NCBI GenBank assembly: GCA_035380045.1
Contig: DAOSWM010000051.1
Location: forward strand, 1 to 22,196
Direction: 5' to 3'
DNA from: DAOSWM01 sp035380045
Lineage (GTDB): Bacteria; Bacteroidota; Bacteroidia; Bacteroidales; Tenuifilaceae
Length of the DNA stretch: 22,196 bases
In this document: positions 1 to 7,900 of the stretch, in pieces
Numbering within the stretch: the stretch's first letter is position 1
How the letters are laid out: every line of letters begins with the position of its first letter
Notes under the pieces: generated by a model
The model's database searches: none
Seen by the model: only the letters and a program-made list of their open reading frames with translations
Told to the model about the DNA's origin: nothing
Translations under genes and position numbers: made by a program

Positions 1-1
1 A

Positions 2-25
2 GCCTGCCTTTGTAGGCAGACAGGC
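2..25. repeat. Small palindromic intergenic repeat (GCCTG...CAGGC)
   Basis: GCCTG at 2-6 pairs with CAGGC at 21-25, and CTGCC at 4-8 can alternatively pair with GGCAG at 15-19, giving a compact GC-rich hairpin in an otherwise AT-rich gap. CCTGCC/GGCAGG hairpins of this type are often scattered between genes in Bacteroidota; that this is a dispersed family member is inference from resemblance only. Confidence 0.45.
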
Positions 26-67
26 GATCTCACCGAAGGTAATCTATTTTTATCTAATTCAAAGATT

Positions 68-114
68 ACTTCATCCCGATTTTGCATCGGGATTCGTAAT
101 GATGAAGTTTTTTT
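68..114 (+). terminator. Nested hairpin with T-tract, likely terminator of an upstream plus-strand gene
   Basis: ATCCCGAT (73-80) pairs with ATCGGGAT (86-93) over a 5-nt loop, and ACTTCATC (68-75) pairs with GATGAAGT (101-108). The second arm runs straight into seven T residues (108-114). The two stems share bases 73-75, so they either nest with the inner stem shortened or compete. The T-tract is on the plus strand, so it fits a gene that enters from the left edge. No T-tract follows the structure on the minus strand, so it is a poorer terminator for the phosphatase gene ending at 124. Confidence 0.6.
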
Positions 115-123
115 AATATTTTT

Positions 124-1701
124 TCAAATTTTAAATCCAAGCACCATCACATCATCTATTTGAGCGTTATCCTTCCAAACAAACTTTACGTATAGTTCAA
201 TTAGCTCATCGCGAACCCGACTTCTCGACATTTCACCTATCTCCTTGAATGAAACATCCCTTCTTGTCATAATATCTTTCTGAATGCTATGAAGCTTTTC
301 GAAGGCCATTTTTCGTTGCTGCTCGCTTATTTCGCTGTTCATCAATAATTCGCGAACTTCATTCAAGCTAATCGCATCGGTTTTAACAAAGTTCTTCCAA
401 TCGTTGAATGTTTTCAGCAGAATTTCGTGCTGCTCATCCATTGGTTTTGAATGTATTGATACTAGCAGCTGTTTAAAATTACCAAACATAAACTTCCCTT
501 TTCTTGCTCCACCTACCTGATCGCGGTACCCGTCGGAGAACATATACAACACATCATCCTTCTGAATATCAATTTCATGGGAAGTAAATTCCCGCTCTTT
601 TAAATATTTTCCAATTGGCTGCCTGTCGCCTTTTATCTCAGAAAGTTCTCCGCTTCGAATCATAATCAGGGGTGAATTTGCTCCTGAGAATTGCAGCTTC
701 ATCCTCTCCTCATCAATCACTACCACAGCAATATCCATCCCGTCCTTTGTGCTTTCGGTAAGATTTTTCTTCACGCTCTCGCGAAGTTTGTTCAGCATCT
801 CGTGGGTTTGAAGAATTTTTTTGTTCACAACAATCTCATTCAGCAACGAAACGCCCAGCATGCTCATGAAGGCTCCTGGCACTCCGTGTCCAGTACAATC
901 AGCCGCAACAACAATTTTTTTCCCTTCTACCTCGGCAACCCAGTAAAAATCTCCGCTCACCATATCCTTAGGAAGAAAAAGCACAAAGGAGTTTGGAATA
1001 ATTGATGAAACTGTTTCCCTCGATGGAATTATTGCCTGCTGTATTTGGGTTGCATAGCGAACGCTATCGGTAACATTTTGGTAAAGATCTTCAATTTCAT
1101 CTTTTTGCCTCTGAAGCAGGATATTCTTCTCATTATAGTTCATTTTTATAACAACTATAATAGAACCTGAAAAAATCATAATCATGGGGAAAAGGAAGTA
1201 ATATTGCCCCGCTTGACTCTTCACATGATTTTCAAGGAAGTGTGGAAGGTAGCTATCGATAAAAACCAAACCGGCTATACTTGTTAACACAAGAATGGTA
1301 ACCAGCAAATATTTCGACTTATCAAGTATTGCAATGAAAATCATATAAACCAGGATATACACGTAAATAGCATCACTGCCCTTCCCACCCGAGATTATGT
1401 AAACCAGCGTACTGAACACCAGCACAATCCCAATAAAGAAGAACGGGTAAACGCGCTTTCGAAATCTTGACAGATAGTACAGGAAAGAAAAAATGGCGGT
1501 AAAACCAACATCAAGAGCAACGAAAAAAGAGGTGTCATGCACTCTCGATGCAAGCGAGAAAAGAAGCAATCCAACAAGACCCATAAAGGAAATTATGAGA
1601 TTAATGGAGGAATAGATACGATGTGAAAGATCGAACTCCCTAATATTTCCTAGAAGGAACCTGGTAACAAACTTAATATTATTTGCAAAATTCAAAGTCA
1701 T
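124..1701 (-). CDS. Membrane-bound SpoIIE-type PP2C serine/threonine phosphatase
   Basis: 525 residues. About six hydrophobic segments span residues 30-186 (roughly 32-51, 58-77, 84-104, 110-127, 130-148, 168-186), followed by a charged linker likely to form a coiled coil (190-215) and a SpoIIE-type PP2C catalytic domain. Visible metal-site motifs are SGDFYW (D251), ADCTGHG (D268), FSDG (D390) and QIDDV (D516/D517). In this family such proteins dephosphorylate serine/threonine phosphoproteins, often anti-sigma-factor antagonists; the partner here is unknown, and no anti-sigma gene is adjacent. The oddity is a block of about 75 helical, charged residues (437-511) between the helix ending FNDWK and the last strand with QIDD, where relatives usually have only a few residues. 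The ATG at 1699-1701 is the first start in the frame and precedes the first membrane segment. The upstream 262-bp repeat element begins 19 nt from it, so its promoter may lie inside that element. Confidence 0.9.
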   Translation of the reverse strand: MTLNFANNIKFVTRFLLGNIREFDLSHRIYSSINLIISFMGLVGLLLFSLASRVHDTSFFVALDVGFTAIFSFLYYLSRFRKRVYPFFFIGIVLVFSTLVYIISGGKGSDAIYVYILVYMIFIAILDKSKYLLVTILVLTSIAGLVFIDSYLPHFLENHVKSQAGQYYFLFPMIMIFSGSIIVVIKMNYNEKNILLQRQKDEIEDLYQNVTDSVRYATQIQQAIIPSRETVSSIIPNSFVLFLPKDMVSGDFYWVAEVEGKKIVVAADCTGHGVPGAFMSMLGVSLLNEIVVNKKILQTHEMLNKLRESVKKNLTESTKDGMDIAVVVIDEERMKLQFSGANSPLIMIRSGELSEIKGDRQPIGKYLKEREFTSHEIDIQKDDVLYMFSDGYRDQVGGARKGKFMFGNFKQLLVSIHSKPMDEQHEILLKTFNDWKNFVKTDAISLNEVRELLMNSEISEQQRKMAFEKLHSIQKDIMTRRDVSFKEIGEMSRSRVRDELIELYVKFVWKDNAQIDDVMVLGFKI

Positions 1702-2298
1702 TCTGTTTTCATTTACTATTTAACGTGAGTTCGATGTAAGAGCAAATTTTAATTGCTGGTTAATAAGGTAGTAAGGTTCTGTTTTGTCTCTTTTATAATG
1801 TTACTAAGGTTGTTTGAAGAGAAATAAGGTTGATATCGACTAAAAAACCTTATTTTTCATTACGAACTTTAGTAAAGATTCTATCCTTAGTTGAGATACT
1901 ACCTTATTACCTTATTGTTTTTGAACAGGTTGAGATATAGCAGCAATCGAAAAAATGTATTTCTTAGTTCGAACTCACGTTATTTAGGTTCAACATATTT
2001 TTCAGCAAGAAAAGGAGGGTAACTTAATTCATTGCAAGAATATGCGATTAAAGTTTTCTGGCAAACCATATAAAACCCTCTATTCCTTTGTATTATTAAA
2101 CTTCTGTAGGTTTCATTAAGATCACGAAAGATAATCAATCCCATGAAAAGCATGAAAAGAATCTCGAATTAAATATACCCACCTACCAAAGCGGACAAGC
2201 AACAAACGGCTAGGCACAAATTAGTTTCGTATATTTTATTTACTTTTACCAAACTGAGGGTTGAAATAAGTGTCACCTTTCCAAACAGAAAAAAGACA
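1702..2298. other. 597-bp non-coding gap between divergent genes
   Basis: This gap separates the phosphatase (-) from aroC (+). Its first half is the inverted-repeat element at 1721-1982. The rest (1983-2298) is AT-rich, with no credible gene, tRNA or strong hairpin. A weak promoter-like TACTTTTA (2241-2248), about 50 bp before the aroC start, is the best candidate for aroC expression, but its last base does not fit TAnnTTTG. Confidence 0.7.
1721..1982. repeat. MITE-like 262-bp element with 14-bp perfect terminal inverted repeats
   Basis: TAACGTGAGTTCGA (1721-1734) is exactly repeated in inverted orientation as TCGAACTCACGTTA (1969-1982). Further inverted pairs lie inside: ATTGCTG 1752-1758 with CAGCAAT 1941-1947; AATAAGGTAGT 1762-1772 with ACTACCTTATT 1898-1908; ACTAAGG 1803-1809 with CCTTAGT 1885-1891; AAATAAGGTT 1822-1831 with AACCTTATTT 1846-1855. 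The whole segment is therefore a long imperfect palindrome without coding capacity. The outermost TA at each end could be a TA target duplication, as made by IS630/Tc1-mariner-type transposases, leaving 12-bp repeats; this cannot be told apart from a 14-bp repeat here. A structured RNA or a bidirectional regulatory region are alternatives. Confidence 0.6.
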
Positions 2299-3279
2299 AT
2301 GAACTCATTCGGAAGAATATTTCGCATTACATTATTTGGCGAGTCGCATGGATCAGCAATTGGTGTTACCATCGATGGCATTCCTGCAGGGATTTCCTTG
2401 TCAGTTAACGATTTTTCAACAGATCTCCACCGCCGCAAGTCGGGTGCAATGGGAACTACGCCGCGAGTTGAAAACGACTTACCCGAAATTGTATCGGGCC
2501 TCTACAAAGAGCATGCTACCGGGTCGCCGCTTACAATTCTTTTTAGTAACGAAAACTCAAGAGCAAACGAATACAATCATTTCACACAAACTCCCCGGCC
2601 AGGCCATGCCGATTTTGTGGCACAGAAAAAGTTCGGGGGTTTTAATGATCCCCGGGGAGGCGGACACTTCTCGGGCCGACTAACCCTTGCGCTGGTTGCC
2701 GCTGGTGTAGTAGCCAAAAAAATTGTTTCTCCTGTTGAAATTTCAGCCAGCTTAAAAGAAGCTGGTGGAAGCTCCAACATTGAGTGGGCTGTTGAAAAAG
2801 TTTTGGAACAAAACGACTCCATTGGCGGAATTGTTGAGTGCAGGGCAAACGGGATACCGGTTGGCTGGGGCGAACCCTTCTTCGATTCTGTTGAATCGGT
2901 TATTTCGCACCTAGCATTTGCCGTTCCGGCAATTAAGGGGATTGAATTTGGGTCGGGCTTTGAATCCGCAAAAATGCTTGGCTCACAGCACAACGATTCG
3001 ATTCTCAGTGCTTCGGGAAAAACTGGCACAAACAATGCAGGAGGGATTGTGGGAGGAATAACCAACGGCAACGAGTTGGTGTTCAGGGTTGCTGTTAAAC
3101 CAACCTCGAGCATTGGAAAGAAGCAAAAAACCTACGGTTTTGAATCGGGGGAGATGGAGGAACTAGAAATTGCTGGCCGTCACGATGCCTGCATTGCGCT
3201 TCGGGTTCCAGTTGTTATGGAAGCAATTACAGCCATTGCCCTGGCTGACTTTAAGCTAATTCATAAAAGCTTAACATAG
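2299..3279 (+). CDS. aroC: Chorismate synthase (HFSGRLT variant)
   Basis: Converts 5-enolpyruvylshikimate-3-phosphate to chorismate, the last shikimate step, using reduced FMN in the cytoplasm. The N-terminus MNSFGRIFRITLFGESHG carries the signature with catalytic H17; RRKSG (45-49), PRPGHAD with the second catalytic His at 103, RGGGHFSGRLT (119-129), and the C-terminal region with GGIVGGITNG are all present. At 326 residues it is shorter than the usual 350-400. It carries HFSGRLT where the commoner bacterial form has RSSARET, and the segment after AKK (about 140-165) is compacted relative to relatives. The HFSGRLT form is a known alternative type that I associate with Firmicutes and some other anaerobes; transfer into this lineage is possible but unproven. 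The ATG at 2299 matches the conserved N-terminus. The gene appears monocistronic and ends facing the dehydrogenase gene. Confidence 0.93.
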   Translation: MNSFGRIFRITLFGESHGSAIGVTIDGIPAGISLSVNDFSTDLHRRKSGAMGTTPRVENDLPEIVSGLYKEHATGSPLTILFSNENSRANEYNHFTQTPRPGHADFVAQKKFGGFNDPRGGGHFSGRLTLALVAAGVVAKKIVSPVEISASLKEAGGSSNIEWAVEKVLEQNDSIGGIVECRANGIPVGWGEPFFDSVESVISHLAFAVPAIKGIEFGSGFESAKMLGSQHNDSILSASGKTGTNNAGGIVGGITNGNELVFRVAVKPTSSIGKKQKTYGFESGEMEELEIAGRHDACIALRVPVVMEAITAIALADFKLIHKSLT

Positions 3280-3283
3280 CATT

Positions 3284-3310
3284 TGGTTGTTTCGACATGC
3301 TCAACAACCA
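3284..3310. repeat. Inverted repeat after aroC
   Basis: TGGTTGTT (3284-3291) pairs with AACAACCA (3303-3310) around an 11-nt loop. It begins 5 bp after the aroC stop and could act as a 3' stabilising hairpin. Only an A-rich tract follows on the plus strand, so it is not a standard intrinsic terminator. The sequence resembles the TTTCGAC...CTCAACAACC intergenic hairpins frequent in Bacteroidota. Confidence 0.4.
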
Positions 3311-3312
3311 TG

Positions 3313-3341
3313 AAAAAAAGGATGAACCAACGTCCATCCTT
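3313..3341 (-). terminator. Intrinsic terminator of the Lys1-like dehydrogenase gene
   Basis: Read on the minus strand, AAGGATG (3341-3335) pairs with CATCCTT (3324-3318) across a 10-nt loop and runs into seven T residues (3319-3313). It lies 33 bp beyond the stop codon of the minus-strand gene, which is the normal terminator position. Confidence 0.75.
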
Positions 3342-3373
3342 CATTATTCATTAATCATTGGTTATTTCTCTTC

Positions 3374-4591
3374 CTACTTTCCGTCTAAATATTCCTGCAA
3401 ATAGCTGTAGATTTCGGTTAACTTTCCGTCCTTCAGAATGGTTGCACGTTTCACCACACCCTCCTCATCGTTTCCAAGGAAATGAGGGATAACCATTTCA
3501 ACCAATGTTTTTCCAAAATCTTCGCTGGCATCGCGTGGTAGCTCACCCGGCAAGTTATCAACCGTCATCATGGTTACGTTCTTCTTGCTTGTGAAAGCAA
3601 CCTCTTCCCTCTCAAGAGTGGGGTTGTAACCGTAGAATGGGTCGGCGATGGTTGTGGCACGTAATGTTGAAGGGATTGGTCCCGGAACATCGCAGCTAAC
3701 ATCGGCAATTACGGTAATTTTAAAGTCGGGCGAACGCATGTCCTCCTTGGTAAAGAAGTGCGGCGAACGGAAATCCCAGTAGTGGCAAGCCACAAAAATA
3801 TCGGTAACCTTTGTGTAGGGCAAGAAAGCCGACTCATATTCCATGGGGTGCTTCACCCAATGGTCCCAGTCGAACGGTTGGCCATCCTTCCGCTTGGCGT
3901 AGTGCCAAGGATCAATACGGCAAAGAACCGGCTCGGTATAAGTTTTTGTAAGGTACTCTTCCGGAGAAACCTCCTTAACGCCAATTGCCCTAAATACCTC
4001 CAAAGCACCACCGGCAACTCTTCCTCCTCCAGACACCAGAATTTTTTTAGGAAGAAGCTTCACATTCTTCAACCCCGACATCATGTCCTTATAGTCGTGG
4101 CACTCATGCGCCGGACGAAGATTGTACCTATCGGTACGTATTCCTCTTGCCCTCATCGCATTGTAGGCACCAACAATTCCTGCCCAGCGGCCAAACGCAA
4201 CCAAACGTTCTCCTTTCTGGTTTGTAATGTACTCATGGTCGAGAAGGGTAATGCCCTTTTCGGCAATCGCCTTAATTAACTTCTGATTATGCGGCTGTTT
4301 TTTTGCAACATGCGCAAAAAACAGGTATGATTTATTCGGGATTAAGGCTTCAATTTTCACCTCCTTAACACCAATAAGTAAATCACAATCGCTCAAATCG
4401 TTTTGAAGAGGAATCCCGGATTCGGTATATTCCAAGTCCTTAAAGCATCGTAATTCGCTGGGCTGAACTACCACTTCAACGTTTGGGAAACGTTTCATAA
4501 GTTCAACGGCTTGTGCCGGAGGCAACGCTACTCGCCTGTCGGGAGGTGTTTTGGTTTCCTTAACCAAACCAATCTTAAATTTCTTTTGCAT
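3374..4591 (-). CDS. Lys1-like saccharopine dehydrogenase / alanine dehydrogenase family protein
   Basis: 405 residues. An N-terminal AlaDh/PNT-type domain (KETKTPPDRRVALPP, about 11-25) is followed by GVKE with K76 and FAHVAKKQ with H94, which align with the catalytic Lys/His pair of yeast saccharopine dehydrogenase Lys1. The Rossmann glycine motif SGGGRVAGGALE lies at about 187-198. Downstream, IADVSCDVPGPIPST and TVDNLPGELPRDASEDF match Lys1-family landmarks. The family oxidises saccharopine to lysine and 2-oxoglutarate, or acts on related amino-acid substrates, with NAD(P). The true substrate in Bacteroidota is not evident, and no lysine-pathway genes are adjacent. It is transcribed divergently from nifJ; its leader contains a hairpin (4639-4670) and its terminator is at 3313-3341. 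The ATG at 4589-4591 gives the usual family start. An automatic label of alanine dehydrogenase would be understandable but less precise. Confidence 0.82.
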   Translation of the reverse strand: MQKKFKIGLVKETKTPPDRRVALPPAQAVELMKRFPNVEVVVQPSELRCFKDLEYTESGIPLQNDLSDCDLLIGVKEVKIEALIPNKSYLFFAHVAKKQPHNQKLIKAIAEKGITLLDHEYITNQKGERLVAFGRWAGIVGAYNAMRARGIRTDRYNLRPAHECHDYKDMMSGLKNVKLLPKKILVSGGGRVAGGALEVFRAIGVKEVSPEEYLTKTYTEPVLCRIDPWHYAKRKDGQPFDWDHWVKHPMEYESAFLPYTKVTDIFVACHYWDFRSPHFFTKEDMRSPDFKITVIADVSCDVPGPIPSTLRATTIADPFYGYNPTLEREEVAFTSKKNVTMMTVDNLPGELPRDASEDFGKTLVEMVIPHFLGNDEEGVVKRATILKDGKLTEIYSYLQEYLDGK

Positions 4592-4638
4592 AGTACTTAC
4601 TATTAATATTTTGACAAAAAGAGGAGTTAACTAAAAGC

Positions 4639-4670
4639 AACTCAGGCTGCTTTTAAATGCAGCATGAGTT
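4639..4670 (-). promoter_or_regulatory. Imperfect hairpin upstream of the Lys1-like gene
   Basis: AACTCA-G-GCTGC (4639-4650) faces GCAGC-A-TGAGTT (4659-4670) around an 8-nt loop: eleven pairs with a single G/A mismatch. It sits 48 bp before the start codon of the minus-strand dehydrogenase gene, so it could be an operator or a 5'-leader hairpin. No known riboswitch or regulator motif was recognised. Confidence 0.45.
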
Positions 4671-4860
4671 ATTTAAGCGTATAAACATGCGAATATATTA
4701 AAACAAACCGTTATTATCAACCCAAATAAAAAACCATGCTTCAACTATAAAAATTTGCACACAATCCGTAAAGAAACATAACACCCTGTAATTTTGCACA
4801 TTAAACTCCACAAGGGTTATAAAAAGCTCTGTATGCAAACGATAGAATATTTTAGCCCTC

Positions 4861-4878
4861 CTGTTAAGTGCTTAACAA
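4861..4878. promoter_or_regulatory. Candidate Rex operator upstream of nifJ
   Basis: CTGTTAAGTGCTTAACAA contains the perfect dyad TGTTAAG-TG-CTTAACA and matches the Rex consensus TTGTTAA-N4-TTAACAA at every fixed base except the first. It lies 2 bp upstream of the putative -33 box of the nifJ promoter. Rex represses fermentative and redox genes when NADH is low relative to NAD+, and PFOR is a plausible target. No rex gene is in the window. Confidence 0.6.
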
Positions 4879-4880
4879 CA

Positions 4881-4911
4881 TTTCGTAATTCATCTTTTTT
4901 CGTTATCTTTG
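4881..4911 (+). promoter_or_regulatory. nifJ promoter (TTTC-N19-TATCTTTG)
   Basis: TATCTTTG (4904-4911) is an exact match to the Bacteroidota -7 box TAnnTTTG, with TTTC (4881-4884), a near match to the TTTG -33 box, 19 bp upstream. Transcription would begin near 4916, giving a leader of about 45 nt. Confidence 0.7.
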
Positions 4912-4962
4912 TTTGGCTTAATATCACCGCAACACATTTATTACCAATAAAATAAACACAAA

Positions 4963-7900
4963 ATGGCAAACAAAAAGAAGTTTATTACCTGTGACGGGAA
5001 CTATGCAGCATCGCACATCGCGTATATGTTCAGCGAGGTTGCCGCCATTTACCCAATCACCCCATCATCAACCATGGCTGAGTACATCGATGAGTGGGCT
5101 GCATTTGGAAGGAAGAACATTTTCGGAGAAACCGTTAAGGTAACCGAAATGCAGTCGGAAGCTGGCGCTTCAGGTGCTGTTCACGGTTCGTTGCAAGCAG
5201 GAGCACTCACTTCAACATTCACCGCTTCTCAGGGATTACTCCTGATGATTCCAAACATGTACAAAATTGCCGGCGAGCTACTTCCAGGTGTTTTTCACGT
5301 ATCTGCTCGCAGCTTAGCCGCTCAGGCGCTCTCAATTTTTGGTGACCACAGCGACGTAATGAGCACCCGCCAAACCGGTTTTGCACTACTCGCCACCGGT
5401 GGTGTTCAGGAGGTTATGGATCTCGCAGCAGTTGCACACCTTTCTTCTATTAAGTCGAGAGTTCCATTCGTACATTTCTTCGATGGTTTCCGCACATCAC
5501 ATGAGATCCAGAAAATTGAAGTACTTGAAACCGAGGATCTTGCCAAAATGGTTGACTACGAAGCGCTACAGCAATTCCGCGACAGGGCACTGAACCCTGA
5601 GCATCCGGTAACCCGTGGTACCGCACAAAATCCTGATATTTACTTCCAAACCCGCGAAGCTGCCAACAAGTACTACGATGCGCTTCCTGAAATTGTTGAA
5701 GGGTACATGAAACAACTATCCGATTTAACCGGAAGAAAATACGACCTGTTCGACTACTACGGCGACCCCAATGCAGAGAACATTATTGTTGCAATGGGCT
5801 CAGTTACCGACACCATTAAAGAAACTGTTGACCACCTTATAGCAAAGGGAGAAAAAGTGGGGTTAATTGCTGTTCACCTTTACCGTCCTTTCTCTGCAAA
5901 GCACTTCTTTAAAGCTTTCCCAAAAAGCGTAAAACGAATTGCGGTACTCGACAGAACCAAGGAACCAGGCGCAAATGGCGATCCTCTATACCTCGACATA
6001 AAAGACCTTTTCTACGGAAAAGAAAATGCTCCTATTATTGTAGGCGGTCGTTACGGTTTAAGTTCAAAGGATACAACCCCTGCTCAAATAATTGCAGTGT
6101 TCGACAACCTAAAAATGAAAGAGCCTAAGAACCAATTTACAGTAGGTATTGTTGACGATGTAACCTTTAAATCGTTACCATTAGGCGAAGAGATTAGCCT
6201 TGCCCCCAAGGGAACCTTCCAGGGCAAATTCTACGGGCTAGGTTCTGATGGAACCGTTGGTGCCAACAAAAACTCCATTAAAATTATTGGCGAGAATACC
6301 GACAAGTACTGCCAGGCTTACTTCTCATACGACTCAAAAAAATCGGGTGGCGTAACAACATCGCACCTTCGCTTTGGCGATCAACCAATCCGTTCCCCAT
6401 ACCTGGTAAATACTCCCGACTTTGTGGCCTGCCACGTACCAGCATATTTGAACAAGTACGATATGCTAAGAGGTATCCGCAAAGGTGGCACTTTCCTTCT
6501 TAACAGCATTTGGGATGTGGAGGAAACCAAAGAGAAGCTACCAAACTCGATTAAACGAGTACTTGCTCAAAAAGAAGTTAACTTTTACATAATAAATGCC
6601 ACTCAAATTGCGGAGGAAATTGGTCTTGGCAACAGAACCAACACAATCATGCAGAGCGCATTCTTCAAAATCTCGGAGGTAATACCCTACGATTTAGCCG
6701 TTAAGGAGATGAAGCATGCTGTTGATAAGAGCTTTGGACGCAAGGGCGAAGATATTGTAAAAATGAACTATGCCGCTATTGATAAAGGCGGAGAAGTTGT
6801 TAAAGTTGAGGTACCATCCGAATGGGTTAAACTTGAGGCTGAGAAACCACATTCCAACCCCAACGCTCCAGATTTCATTAACAACGTTGTAAACCCGATT
6901 AACAACCTAATGGGTGACGACTTGCCTGTAAGCGCATTTATTGGGCGTGAGGATGGAACATTTCCCGCTGGAACAACAGAGTACGAAAAACGAGGAATTG
7001 CAGTAAACGTACCCGAATGGATTCCAGAAAACTGTATCCAGTGTAACCAGTGTGCATACGTTTGTCCCCATGCAGCTATTCGTCCGTTCCTTTTAACCGA
7101 CGAGGAACTATCGAATGCTCCTGAAGGAACTAAAACCGTTAAGGGAACCGGGGGAACCAAGGAGTACAACTTCCGCATGCAGGTAAGCGTACTCGACTGT
7201 ACCGGTTGCGGTAACTGCGTTGATGTTTGTCCGGCTAAAACCAAAGCCCTTGAAATGAAACCCCTTGAAACCCAACTTTCAGAAGCCGAGCGTTTTGCAT
7301 ACATGGATAAAAAAGTTGGCTACAAGGATACCGTTCTTGAGAAAGAGAAGAGCGTTAAAAACAGCCAGTTTGCTCAACCCCTATTCGAGTTTAGTGGCGC
7401 TTGCGCCGGTTGTGGAGAGACTCCTTACATCAAAGCCATCACACAACTTTATGGCGATAGGATGATTGTTGCTAACGCAACAGGTTGCTCTTCAATTTAC
7501 GGAGGTTCTGCACCTTCCACACCGTACCGTGCAAACAAAGACGGACATGGTGTTGCCTGGGCTAACTCGCTTTTTGAAGATAACGCCGAGTACGGCCTTG
7601 GAATAGCTACGGGAGTAAGCAAACTAAGAGAAAGAATTGCTGAAAGAATCCAGAAGGGTTTGGCTAACGGATACAACGAAACCACCAAGGACGCCATGAG
7701 AATGTGGCTTGAGAATAAGGAGAACGCTGAGGGCTCAAAAGAAGCATCGGCAAAACTTGTTACTGCCCTTGAGAAGGAGAACGACAACCTGGCCAAAGAA
7801 CTACTCGCCCTTAAACAATACTTCATCAAAAAATCTGTTTGGGTATTTGGTGGCGATGGTTGGGCGTACGATATCGGATACGGCGGGCTCGACCACGTTA

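Larger units (their letters stand above)
4592..4962. other. 371-bp divergent regulatory gap between dehydrogenase and nifJ
   Basis: AT-rich and non-coding. It contains, from left to right, a hairpin in the leader of the minus-strand gene (4639-4670), a stretch without recognisable signals (4671-4860), a Rex-like palindrome (4861-4878), the nifJ promoter (4881-4911) and a roughly 45-nt nifJ leader. No clear TAnnTTTG box was found for the minus-strand gene. Confidence 0.75.

Noticed and set aside
2141..2170. Nine-codon open frame (ATGAAAAGC...) in the gap before aroC
   Set aside because: It is too short to support, has no promoter or conserved feature, and arises from a short ATGAAAAG direct repeat.
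2577..3113. A 178-codon minus-strand open frame inside aroC
   Set aside because: It is complementary to a well-supported conserved gene, its composition (many Pro, Ser, Thr) is that of an antisense shadow, and no start signal is seen.
6768..7304. A 178-codon minus-strand open frame inside nifJ
   Set aside because: It covers the complement of the cysteine-rich ferredoxin domain of PFOR and shows no family motif; treated as a shadow, like the similar frame at 7497-7940.
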